In this document: positions 28,049 to 37,378 of the stretch, one piece after another
Layout of the letters: each line of letters opens with the position of its first letter
Numbering within the stretch: position 1 is the first letter of the stretch
Assembly: GCA_020636475.1 (NCBI GenBank)
Contig: JACJXU010000005.1
Span: 62,001-126,000, forward strand
Length of the DNA: 64,000 nt
Origin: Chitinophagales bacterium
GTDB taxonomy: Bacteria > Bacteroidota > Bacteroidia > Chitinophagales > UBA2359
Direction of reading: 5' to 3'
The notes under the pieces: generated by a model
Seen by the model: only the letters and a program-made list of their open reading frames with translations
Database searches by the model: none
Told to the model about the DNA's origin: nothing
Translations under genes and position numbers: made by a program

Positions 28049-28726
28049 ATGAAAGTAGGACTATTCGAAACGGGTGAAGTTTTTCAAAGGTCTTTACAAG
28101 GATTTTTCAATCAATTTGCCATTTTTATTCCAAGACTATTGGGCGCATTGCTTATTTTACTTATTGGTTGGATTATTGCGCGTTCCATTAAGTGGGCAGT
28201 AAAAAAGTTGCTTACTGCTATCAATTTTGAAAAAATTGCTGATAAGTTAGAGATTGACGAGTTTTTGCGTAAGGGAGGCGTTAAACTTACGTCAACCGAT
28301 ATTTTTGCCTCTTTGGTGTATTGGACAATTATGCTGGTTGTGCTTATCACGTTTTTCAATAGCTTGGGCTTGGAGGCTGTTTCTGGTTTGATGAATCAAG
28401 TAATTTTATTTATTCCGAATATCATAGTATCGTGCATTTTGTTGGTAGTGGGTATGTACGCCGCCGATTTTGTTAAAAATTTGGTGAGTGTATCCTTAAA
28501 AAATGCCGATTTTTCCGCTGCCGATACGGTTGCGCGTATTGCGCAATATGCCATTATGTTTTTTACCGTTGCTATTGTACTAACGCAGTTAAATATTGGT
28601 GAGGAAATTATCAAAACCATTACCCAAATATTGTTGGGAGCGATGGGTTTGGCATTGGCATTGGCTTTTGGTTTAGGTGGCAAAGACTGGGCGGCAGGAA
28701 TTTTGGATAAATATGCTAAAAAATAG
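28049..28726 (+). CDS. Mechanosensitive channel-like membrane protein
   Basis: 225 residues, four hydrophobic helices. It carries two copies of the 'conserved TM helix' found in small MscS-related proteins ('RLLGALLILLIGWIIARSIK' and 'NIIVSCILLVVGMYAADFVK') and ends in 'GLALALAFGLGGKDWAAGIL', the MscS-type pore helix. The beta domain of full MscS is absent. Probably an osmotic or membrane-tension protein. Single gene with its own terminator. Confidence 0.85.
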   Translation: MKVGLFETGEVFQRSLQGFFNQFAIFIPRLLGALLILLIGWIIARSIKWAVKKLLTAINFEKIADKLEIDEFLRKGGVKLTSTDIFASLVYWTIMLVVLITFFNSLGLEAVSGLMNQVILFIPNIIVSCILLVVGMYAADFVKNLVSVSLKNADFSAADTVARIAQYAIMFFTVAIVLTQLNIGEEIIKTITQILLGAMGLALALAFGLGGKDWAAGILDKYAKK

Positions 28727-28763
28727 ATTTTAAATTACGCGTAATAATTTTAATAATAATTCG

Positions 28764-28799
28764 AATGGGTTGTGGAAAAGTCCGCAGCCCATTTTTTTA
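28764..28799 (+). terminator. Terminator after the mechanosensitive channel-like gene
   Basis: Stem AATGGGTTGTGGA with TCCGCAGCCCATT (two G-T wobbles) followed by a run of T. Confidence 0.8.
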
Positions 28800-28807
28800 T
28801 TAATCAT

Positions 28808-29884
28808 TTACTTAATATTTTTAGGAGCTTTGGTGAGTAAGATGCCCAAACTGTTCGTCAAGATATCTGCCATGTTGTTGCACGCTAAAAAAGCAGGATA
28901 GTGATAATGTTTTGCCAATTCTTCGCGCAGTTGTTTCGTTTTTGACGGCGTGGAAAGTTGGTCTTGCAAAGCGCATTTTTCCAACAGATGCAATCGGTGT
29001 TCGGAAGTTTTGACGCGCATTGCCATCATGGCTTGCTCTTCGCGTTGGTATTGGCTGATAGTGGTTTCATTCAGGCAGGAACGCACCAATTCCAAGAAAG
29101 CGCGATTTTCTTTGAAGGTATAAGGCATATACACACTTTTGCGCCCTTCATAGCATTGCTGGTCGAAGTCTATGGCGCGAATGCGATATTGCACATCATC
29201 AAAGTCGGGCGTAATATCCACCACAAAATTGTAGGCGCGCATATCGCCCAGCAGACGTAACATACAACGCTCATTAAACTTTACAAACTCCTTGGCAATA
29301 CGCACCGGATTTGCGCCCGCGTGATGAATATAGTTTTGCACAAAAGCATCGCCCGGAATGCCCGGAATATGCTCTTCGATAAGCGTATCGGCATAAAACA
29401 TATAGTTGATGCGGTTGGGCGACAAGATGTGTTCCAACTCCAAGCCATAAATACGCGAAGCATCGGCAATTTTTATATAAAAATAATCGTAATTGTCGTT
29501 GAACTTGTTCACAATGCGCACCCGAAAAGGTTTGGTATTGCCAAAAGTGCAAAAATCCACTCTATCTACGCGCAAGTGGTGGTGAAAACGGGTGTCACCT
29601 TCCGTGCGCAGGTCGGCGTAAATACGCGTGAGTTCGGGATAAATTTCCGTTAAATCCGAAGGCTTGTATTGTACGGTTTCCCACAAGGTATCCACGCCAT
29701 TGCGGTCGTAAAGCGGTCGTGCATACTCGAAATGTAGCAGGTCGCGGTAGTGAATGTCAAAATGTACTACGCGATTGTGGTCGCTGAGGTATTTTAGCAA
29801 AAAATCTTGTACCGGCAGCAAGGGCTTTTTGTGTGAAATAGCATCGGTTTCGGAAGAAAAAGGTGGCGAAGACAAAATGTACAA
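28808..29884 (-). CDS. Conserved hypothetical protein with kinase-like motifs
   Basis: 358 residues, no signal peptide. I do not recognise the family by name. In the middle, 'RLLGDMRAYNFVVDITPD' and then 'RIRAIDFDQQCYEG' look like the catalytic D-x-R/K-x-x-N loop and the metal-binding D-F-D of aminoglycoside-phosphotransferase or HipA-type kinases. 'FRVRIVNKFNDNYDYFYIKI' could be the nucleotide-binding strand with Lys. The following gene pair-partner upstream (29892-31151) is a GNAT-like protein 8 nt away, so they form a two-gene operon. Kinase fold is inference. Confidence 0.6.
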   Translation of the reverse strand: MYILSSPPFSSETDAISHKKPLLPVQDFLLKYLSDHNRVVHFDIHYRDLLHFEYARPLYDRNGVDTLWETVQYKPSDLTEIYPELTRIYADLRTEGDTRFHHHLRVDRVDFCTFGNTKPFRVRIVNKFNDNYDYFYIKIADASRIYGLELEHILSPNRINYMFYADTLIEEHIPGIPGDAFVQNYIHHAGANPVRIAKEFVKFNERCMLRLLGDMRAYNFVVDITPDFDDVQYRIRAIDFDQQCYEGRKSVYMPYTFKENRAFLELVRSCLNETTISQYQREEQAMMAMRVKTSEHRLHLLEKCALQDQLSTPSKTKQLREELAKHYHYPAFLACNNMADILTNSLGILLTKAPKNIK

Positions 29885-29891
29885 TTATGAA

Positions 29892-31151
29892 TTATGAATT
29901 ATGAATAGCCAAACGCTCAAAAGGACGATTGCGGTCGAAAAGAAAACGATAGGTATGGTGGGTTTTTATTTTTTCGGCTTCCAATAAGCGTGTCACCGTT
30001 ATCATTTTTGGATTAAAATCGCCTATCCAATTTAGCTCTGTGTAAAGATATTTTCCTTTATATTGAATAGAGTTCCCCATTGTTTTTATTAATGCACCTT
30101 CAATACCTTTTTTTTGAAACTCAGGTACAACGCCAAAAATAAGTCCCAGCAGGCGATTTACAGTACCATTTCGCTGCAACCACCAAAACTTGAGTTTTCC
30201 CCACCAGTTGAGATTACCGTGCAAGTGTGTCACTATTTGGTTTATTTCCGGTAGCGAAATATAAAAGGCAATCGGTTTTTGCTGATGATAGCCAAAAACG
30301 ATGCACGATGTATCAATAATAGGTTTCATTTTTTTAAAAAGCGATTGTGCTTTTTCTGCCGTTATAGGCTTAAAATTTTCAAACGAATGTCCCCAAGCAG
30401 CATTGTAAATTATTCTAAAATCTTCGGCATAATCGGACAAAGATTTTTCGGTAGCGGTGGTGAAATGAAAGTCTTGGTTGTCCAATATTCTTTGGGCATA
30501 GCGTTCAAAGCGTTCCTGCATAGGCGTATCAACTTTTCTGCCGAAGGTAAATTGCTTGAAATACATCTGAAATCCGTAGCTTTCGAAGAGATTTTGGTAG
30601 TAGGCTGGGTGATAAAACATACCGTAAACAGGCGGCAAAAATCCATCGACCAACAAGCCCCACCAGCGGTCGCGTTCGCCAAAGTTGATGGGACCGTCCA
30701 TTGCGTTGAAACCGTACTTTTCGAGCCAGTTTTTGCAAGCGTCAAAGAGGAGAAAAGCCGCTTCGGTGTCGTTGATGCACTCAAAAAAACCCATACCTCC
30801 GGCAGCAATTTCTTCATCTGAAACAGGGGCGTTGCGATAAAAAGCCGCCACTCTGCCAATAACATTTCCCTGCGGATTGTACAACAGCCAGCGAATAGCA
30901 TCGCCCTGTTGGAAAAAGGGATTTTTGTTGCGGTCGAACACAGCTTCTATGTCTTGGCGTAGGGGTTGTATCCAATTTTTGTCGTTGGCATAAATATCGC
31001 GCGCCATATCATTAAAAGCCCGTGCCTGTTGTACATTGGTTACTTCGATCAGTTGCATAGACGATGAGGTGATATTTTGGGATAAAGGTACGCATTCGGT
31101 GGAAAATAGTGAAAAATGGCGCGTAGCGTATTCTTGCAGTAATGATGACAT
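29892..31151 (-). CDS. GNAT-like N-acetyltransferase family protein
   Basis: Up to 419 residues; an internal ATG at 31058 ('MQLIEVTNVQQARAFND') is at least as likely a start, since the first 31 residues look unconserved. 'WIQPLRQDIEAVFDRNKNPF', 'GRVAAFYRN', 'DGPINFGERDRWWGLLVDGF' and the late 'IFGVVPEFQKKGIEGALIKTM' (acetyl-CoA loop-like Q-K-K-G-x-E-G) resemble a double-GNAT architecture common in Bacteroidota. Substrate unknown. Operon with the kinase-like gene. Confidence 0.65.
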   Translation of the reverse strand: MSSLLQEYATRHFSLFSTECVPLSQNITSSSMQLIEVTNVQQARAFNDMARDIYANDKNWIQPLRQDIEAVFDRNKNPFFQQGDAIRWLLYNPQGNVIGRVAAFYRNAPVSDEEIAAGGMGFFECINDTEAAFLLFDACKNWLEKYGFNAMDGPINFGERDRWWGLLVDGFLPPVYGMFYHPAYYQNLFESYGFQMYFKQFTFGRKVDTPMQERFERYAQRILDNQDFHFTTATEKSLSDYAEDFRIIYNAAWGHSFENFKPITAEKAQSLFKKMKPIIDTSCIVFGYHQQKPIAFYISLPEINQIVTHLHGNLNWWGKLKFWWLQRNGTVNRLLGLIFGVVPEFQKKGIEGALIKTMGNSIQYKGKYLYTELNWIGDFNPKMITVTRLLEAEKIKTHHTYRFLFDRNRPFERLAIHNS

Positions 31152-31350
31152 CTGATGTCCATAAATTATAAATTTTAAGTATATTTTATATGCTAAGTAT
31201 TCTTTTTTATAAAAATTTAGTTTACACTTGAAACATCTCTTTCTTAGTAATAAAAATACACACCTGCGCAGATTTATTTTTTTAACTATTGTTAGGCATC
31301 TAACAAAGATAGGGGGAGTTATATTTTATTAATTATTAAATCAAGTACTA

Positions 31351-33693
31351 ATGAAAAAATTTAAGTATTTTGAACAAAGAACAAGGAGTTTGTTCAGTTC
31401 ATGGGGTCTTTTTTTATTGCTTAGTGTTATGAGCAGTACATTATTCGCATAAAATTCTACTACGCTTACGAATCTTTTAAATCAAAAAATAGGTATTGCC
31501 TCTTACGGCGGACACATTTACACCCAAAAACATACAGGCTTATATGGTAATGGCATTGGTGTTTACAGCACAGCCAGTAAATTTGGTGAAGTTAATCACG
31601 CCACTATTTATATTGAAGATACACATTTCAACATGTCTCCCGGCTGGTTCCAACAATTTACCGATGGTATGAACATCAGTTTTTCCGATAATGTAACGGT
31701 AGTAGGTTCTAGCTTTGACAATGGTGGAGGAAAAGGCACTACCAAAGGTTATGGTATTACAGCCACAAATTCCGAAATAGTAGCGAAGTATAGCAGCTTT
31801 AAAAAACTCGAAGCCGGCGTATTGTTTAACAGTACCGACCCCTTAAGCACATATTCTTTAGAAGTAAAAGGATGTGAATTTTCTACCAATAAAGATGGTG
31901 TAAAAGTACCCGGCGGTAGTGGTTTTTGCAAAATAATAAACAATACTTTCCGCCAAGGAGAATTTACCCAAATAGGGCAGGATGATGAAAATTCTCCGTG
32001 GATGCCTGATTTTTTCACATGGGGTGTTACTGTTATCGGACAACATGGTTTTGAAATTTCAGGGAATACTTTTTACGACCTTAGTGTGGGCGTTGCCGTA
32101 ACAGATGCCGATAATATGCCCGGCTTAATAGACCATAATGTATTTGACCATTACATAAACGAAGATGATGAAGAGTGGGTAGATCCGGGAGACCATTCAC
32201 TGTATGGTATTGCAGTTGCTTACAAAAACGATAATCTCATTCTAAGCAATAACTGTTTGCTTACTACAGACCAACCTATTATGGTAGTATCGCTATCGCC
32301 TGAAAACCTTTCTTCTATCTTTCCGGAGCAAGGAATGGATATGACTCCTTTTAATCCATTAGGCACTCCCGCCGGAAATCGTTTCCCGCAAGAATGTATC
32401 AATGGTTGGCCAGATATTGTTACAGCACTTTCTAAGCCATTTAACTATTATCATCCAAAAGAATACATTGGTAATCAAATTTACACGCCCGAATGTCTTT
32501 TGCCCGGAGGTTTTAGTAATTTTACAAATGTAAAACTACAAGATCTTTATGATTATAAGGACGAGTTTGCATTGTTTTGTGGTGTAGCCATAACAGACCC
32601 GCCCATGTCAATCAATCCCGATGATAATAATTACATTGATAATGCCATCATATATACCGGAAATATTAACAATTTGCAAGGACAATTAGATGGAGGAAAT
32701 ACTGCCGGATTATTGGCAAGTGTTAAAGATGATGCCGAAGCGACATTCACTACCTTAGAGGAAACATCGCCTTGGTTGTCGGAAGAAGTACTCACAACGA
32801 TGTTGAAATCAAATTTGCCGGAAGATAAAAAAGTAGAAATATTATTGTTAAACGTACCTTTAACCAAGTCTGTCTTCGATTCGGCAAAGGAAAACCTATC
32901 TTCCGAGAAATTTGATGCACTCATCACACAAGGCGGTATGCCTGACGGAAAAATAAGTCCTGCCAGTAAAGTAAGCGCGCAAATTAATATACAAAAATAT
33001 TTCTTAGATGCAACGATACAAGCGGGATTGGATTATTACATAAAAGAAAAAGATTACAAGAAAGCATTAGACCTACTCAAGTATGCTGATAAGCTGACGG
33101 CAGCAAAACAAAGCAGTACGCTCTATCTCAAATACCTGCAAGACTGGGATGTCTTCGATACCCAAATTGGGGATTTGATAAATATGGGTGGTGAATTAGG
33201 TGAATTTGCCTATTTGCAAAAAATAAATGCCCAAATGATGAAAGCCCAAAACTGGCAAGATGTGATACTCTCGAAAACGGATATAAAATTATTGCAGAAC
33301 ATAGCAGTCGGGCAAAGTAACAATGCCGGAATGGCAGCAGCCTTGCTGACACTTTTAGGAAAAGAAAGACCTAATCGCCCGTTCCCCAGAGTAATATATT
33401 CAAAAACTGCTAAAACTGAAACTTTTGTTGCACCAAATAAGTCTAATCGTTTACAGTTAATCCCCAATCCGGCGAATCATTCCTTGCGTATTGATATGCA
33501 AGATATGTCGGAAGAAGTTGAGCGAATTCAGATTTACGATGCGTTAGGGGCTTTGGTATGGCAGCAGAATTTACGCGGAGAAAAAAGCATTGATTTGCAA
33601 ACTACCGATTGGCAACAGGGATTGTATATTATTGCTATTAGTAGTCAAAATAATAATAAAATATCGTACGATAAAGTATTGATTGTGCATTGA
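31351..33693 (+). pseudogene. T9SS-exported beta-helix protein with early in-frame stop
   Basis: The full frame is 780 codons from the ATG at 31351. Codon 34 (31450-31452) is TAA right after the signal peptide, where the sequence 'LFA-stop-NST' suggests an original CAA (Gln). Downstream the frame is open to 33693 and encodes right-handed beta-helix-like repeats ('VTVVGSSFDNGGG', 'LEVKGCEFSTNKDGV', 'GFEISGNTFYDLSVG'), a helical region, and a type A T9SS sorting domain at the end ('LIPNPANHSLRIDM', 'QGLYIIAISS'). Either a nonsense mutation that removes export, or a base error. A downstream ATG (31633) would lack a signal peptide, so secretion by T9SS would fail. Confidence 0.8.
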
Positions 33694-33742
33694 TAGTAAA
33701 TAATTTTAACTAACTTTAACTAAAATATATAATTGACAATGA

Positions 33743-33872
33743 TAGAGCTTGTGCGGAAAAATATTCAGCTTGTGTCATTCCGACCAAAGGGAGGAATCTC
33801 ACGCTGTGTATGTGTAGAGCCCCCTCACTGCGTTTCGGGATGACAAATGATGTTTTCCCTGCACAAGCTCTA
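33743..33872. repeat. Inverted-repeat element, copy A (complete)
   Basis: A 130-bp element bounded by perfect 12-bp inverted ends (TAGAGCTTGTGC and GCACAAGCTCTA) with a second nested inverted pair inside (TGTCATTCCG at 33773-33782, CGGGATGACA at 33836-33845, one mismatch). It sits just before cargo gene copy 1. It contains no gene. The form suits a MITE or a REP-like hairpin repeat; the inner 'gtcattccgacc...ggaggaatctc' type of sequence is, from memory, frequent between genes in Bacteroidota. Confidence 0.75.
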
Positions 33873-33901
33873 TTTATTCTTTAACCACAAAATGATAGTA
33901 A

Positions 33902-35533
33902 ATGAAAAAATTATTTTTATGGCTGCTGTTATGTACCCTTTCTGTTTCGGCGCAAAATACATTCTACGGAGCTTATGATATTATGCAGCAAAAAGAGGAA
34001 GGATGGGATATAAGTGTTTGGAATGATGGAAGCCTAATTATTCTTAGTGGTGAATTGTGTAGCCACCCCGACGGACTTAATGATTGTAATGGATTTATTA
34101 GGATAAATGCGGAGAACGAAGAGGTATGGGAGAGTATATACGACCCCTATCCACATGGAGCTACTTCGGCATACAAAGGCTTTTTGCGTTTTAATGAATC
34201 GCTATTTGTAGTGGGTTATGAGGGTACAGACTTACACAAATATGATGCGATGTTGCAGAAGATAAACCCCGATAATGGCGAAGTAGAGTGGACGAAATTA
34301 TATACGATAGGAGATGATAGCGATTTTATTGACAGGGCAATAAAGACGAAGGAAGGAGACATAATGATGGTAGGCGGTTTTGGGAATGCGGAAAATCAGT
34401 CTTTTTCGATATGCTGTTGCTCAAAAACAGATTCATTAGGAAATGAATTATGGCATAAAATACTACATTCACAAGAGGAAAGAGACCAATTGCGCTCCGC
34501 CTTATTGCTCCCAAGTGGAAACATCCTTATTGGGGGAGGAGGTTATAAGTTTGATGAAGATTTAGAATTTGATGGTTATTTCGCTAAGATAGATTCAGAT
34601 GGTAATATTCTGTATGAGAAAATATTTGGCGGCGATAAAGAACATGGGTATTTGCTGATTAGTGATTATATTGAAGATGATATTTTAATAAGGAGTGCAT
34701 ATGATACACTTACTTCGACTGCGCCCGTCACGCCTTATAGTAGTCCTTACAATACAACCCCTTATGTAGCGCGTGCGGATACTTTGGGCAACATTAAATG
34801 GCAATATTTCTTTACAGCCGATTACTTTAAAACTCCTTGGGATGTAGAACACGATGAGGCGGGCAATGTGTATGTGTGCGGAAAAGATAGTAATATTCCG
34901 GATTCTATTCGCTACGATTTTTTCCCGAATAACGATGTAAGGTCTGAGAGTGGATTTATTGCAAAATTAGACTCTTCGGGCAATTTGCTGTGGGAGCGGC
35001 AATATATGATGTACAAAAGTCTCAACTTAGAGCATTTCAAAAACATTGCACTAACTCCTCAAGGACAAATAGCAGCAACGGGAATGGTTTTTATAGATAC
35101 TCCTGACGATACAACGGATTATTACACAAACCTACACCATAATTTATGGTTAGTCAAGACCGACCTTGACGGCTGCATTACGCCCGGCTGTGAGGACAGA
35201 TACATCATATTGGGCTACACGGACAGCATCGCCAATTATGTAGATACAGTGGGTGGCGTGGGTTTTGTGCCACAGTTGGAGCAGAAACACTTTTTCCTTC
35301 CGCACTTGTCTGGTGGAGCAATGGAAGCGCGCTTTTACAATGCGGTGTACCGAGAAAGTTCGTATTTGAATGTGTATAACCTAAACGGTCAGCGCGTAGC
35401 GCGCGAGGTATTGCCTTTGGGTACTACCACACTCCAATTCAATACCGTAAATTTCCCGCAGGGCGTTTATATTGTAGAATACGAAGCAGCAGGCAAGGCA
35501 TTGCAGCGAGAGAAATATGTTTTGGTGCCGTAG
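33902..35533 (+). CDS. T9SS cargo protein, tandem copy 1
   Basis: 543 residues. Signal peptide 'MKKLFLWLLLCTLSVSA', a beta-propeller-like body with recurring 'aKiDsdGnilyeK' repeats (delta-60-like), and a type A T9SS sorting domain at the C-terminus ('YLNVYNLNGQRVAREV', 'FPQGVYIVEYE'). It would be exported by T9SS and anchored or released at the surface. Compared with copies 2 and 3 it has two extra T near 34404 and one extra A near 34428, which together keep the frame but change ten residues to 'SFSICCCSKTDS'. Its end (LVP-stop) differs from the others. Function unknown. Confidence 0.85.
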   Translation: MKKLFLWLLLCTLSVSAQNTFYGAYDIMQQKEEGWDISVWNDGSLIILSGELCSHPDGLNDCNGFIRINAENEEVWESIYDPYPHGATSAYKGFLRFNESLFVVGYEGTDLHKYDAMLQKINPDNGEVEWTKLYTIGDDSDFIDRAIKTKEGDIMMVGGFGNAENQSFSICCCSKTDSLGNELWHKILHSQEERDQLRSALLLPSGNILIGGGGYKFDEDLEFDGYFAKIDSDGNILYEKIFGGDKEHGYLLISDYIEDDILIRSAYDTLTSTAPVTPYSSPYNTTPYVARADTLGNIKWQYFFTADYFKTPWDVEHDEAGNVYVCGKDSNIPDSIRYDFFPNNDVRSESGFIAKLDSSGNLLWERQYMMYKSLNLEHFKNIALTPQGQIAATGMVFIDTPDDTTDYYTNLHHNLWLVKTDLDGCITPGCEDRYIILGYTDSIANYVDTVGGVGFVPQLEQKHFFLPHLSGGAMEARFYNAVYRESSYLNVYNLNGQRVAREVLPLGTTTLQFNTVNFPQGVYIVEYEAAGKALQREKYVLVP

Positions 35534-35553
35534 TCCCCAAGTGTACTTGGGGA
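35534..35553 (+). terminator. Palindromic hairpin after cargo copy 1
   Basis: TCCCCAAG-TGTA-CTTGGGGA directly after the stop codon. A perfect 8-bp stem but without a T run, so it may only stabilise or weakly terminate the transcript. Confidence 0.45.
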
Positions 35554-35584
35554 TATTTATTCTTAAACCACAAACTGATAATAT

Positions 35585-37214
35585 ATGAAAAAATTATTTT
35601 TATGGCTGCTGTTATGTACCCTTTCTGTTTCGGCGCAAAATACATTCTACGGAGCCTATGATATTATGCAACAAAAAGAAGAAGGCTTGGATATTACGGT
35701 GCTGAATGATGGAAGTCTTATAATCCTGAGTGGTGAATTGTGTAGCCACCCTGATGGACTTAATTACTGTAATGGATTTATTAGGATAAATGCGGAGAAC
35801 GAAGAGGTATGGGAGAGTATATACGACCCCTATCCACATGGAGCTACTTCGGCATACAAAGGCTTTTTGCGTTTTAATGAATCGCTATTTGTAGTGGGTT
35901 ATGAGGGTACAGACTTACACAAATATGATGCGATGTTGCAGAAGATAAACCCCGATAATGGCGAAGTAGAGTGGACGAAATTATATACGATAGGAGATGA
36001 TAGCGATTTTATTGACAGGGCAATAAAGACGAAGGAAGGAGACATAATGATGGTAGGCGGTTTTGGGAATGCGGAAAATCAGTCTTTCGATATGCTGTTG
36101 CTCAAAACAGATTCATTGGGAAATGAATTATGGCATAAAATACTACATTCACAAGAGGAAAGAGACCAATTGCGTTCCGCCTTATTACTCCCAAGTGGAA
36201 ACATCCTTATTGGGGGAGGAGGATATAAGTTTGATGAAGATTTAGAATTTGATGGTTATTTCGCTAAGATAGATTCAGATGGTAATATTCTGTATGAGAA
36301 AATATTTGGCGGCGATAAAGAACATGGGTATTTGCTGATTAGTGATTATATTGAAGATGATATTTTAATAAGGAGTGCATATGATACACTTACTTCGACT
36401 GCGCCCGCCACGCCTTATAGTAGTCCCTATAATACAACCCCTTATGTAGCGCGTGCGGATACTTTGGGCAACATTAAATGGCAGTATTTCTTTTTACAGC
36501 CGATTATTTTAAGGGAACTTGGGATGTAGAACACGATGAGGCGGGCAATGTGTATGTGCGGGAAAAGATAGTAATATTCCGGATTCTATTCGCTACGACT
36601 TTTTCCCGAATAACGATGTAAGGTCTGAGAGTGGATTTATCGCAAAATTAGATTCATCGGGCAATTTGCTGTGGGAACGGCAATATATGATGTACAAAAG
36701 CCTCAACTTAGAGCATTTCAAAACATTGCACTAACTCCTCAAGGACAAATAGCAGCAACGGGCATGGTTTTTATAGATACTCTGATGATACAACGGATTA
36801 TTACACAAACCTACACCATAATTTATGGTTAGTCAAGACCGACCTTGACGGCTGCATTACGCCCGGCTGTGAGGACAGATACATCATATTGGGCTACACC
36901 GACAGCATCGCCAATTATGTAGATACAGTGGGTGGCGTGGGTTTTGTGCCACAGTTGGAGCAGAAACACTTTTTTCCTTCCGCAGTTGTCTGGTGGAGCA
37001 ATGGAAGCACGTTTTTTACAATGCGGTGTACCGAGAAAGTTCGTATTTGAATGTGTATAACCTAAACGGTCAGCGCGTAGCGCGCGAGTCATTGCCTTTG
37101 GGTACTACCACGCTCCAATTCAATACCGTCAATTTTCCGCAGGGTATTTATATTGTAGAATACGAAGCAGCAGGCAAGGCATTGCAGCGAGAGAAATATG
37201 TTCTGTCGCGGTAA
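35585..37214 (+). pseudogene. T9SS cargo protein, tandem copy 2, frameshifted
   Basis: Same protein as copy 1 with its own 5' variants ('GLDITVLNDG' instead of 'GWDISVWNDG'). The frame holds for the first 310 codons, then breaks. Against copy 3 I count six indels, most in homopolymers: +2 T near 36490, -1 near 36558, -1 A near 36724, -1 C near 36783, +1 T near 36970 and +1 T near 37013. The last stretch returns to the reading frame of the sorting domain ('YLNVYNLNGQRVARES'). If real, this copy is dead; if not, these are uncorrected assembly errors in a repeat. No inverted-repeat element precedes it, unlike copies 1 and 3. Confidence 0.8.
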
Positions 37215-37219
37215 GAATG

Positions 37220-37349
37220 ATTATCTTGTGCGGAAAAATATTCAGCTTGTGTCATTCCGACCAAAGGGAGGAATCTCACGCTGTGTATGTGTAGAGCCCC
37301 CTCACTGCGTTTCGGGATGACAAATGATGTTTTCCCTGCACAAGCTCTA
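37220..37349. repeat. Inverted-repeat element, copy B
   Basis: Collinear with copy A without indels. Its left terminus is altered (ATTATCTTGTGC instead of TAGAGCTTGTGC), its right terminus intact. Lies just before cargo copy 3. Confidence 0.75.
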
Positions 37350-37378
37350 TTTATTCTTTAACCACAAAATGATAGTAA

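Noticed and set aside
31304..31311. Minus-strand TATCTTTG as promoter of the GNAT-like gene
   Set aside because: Matches the -7 box but lies more than 150 nt from the start and has no -33 element at the right spacing.
36063..37092. Additional short genes within cargo copy 2
   Set aside because: They are pieces of the same cargo gene read in shifted frames after small indels.
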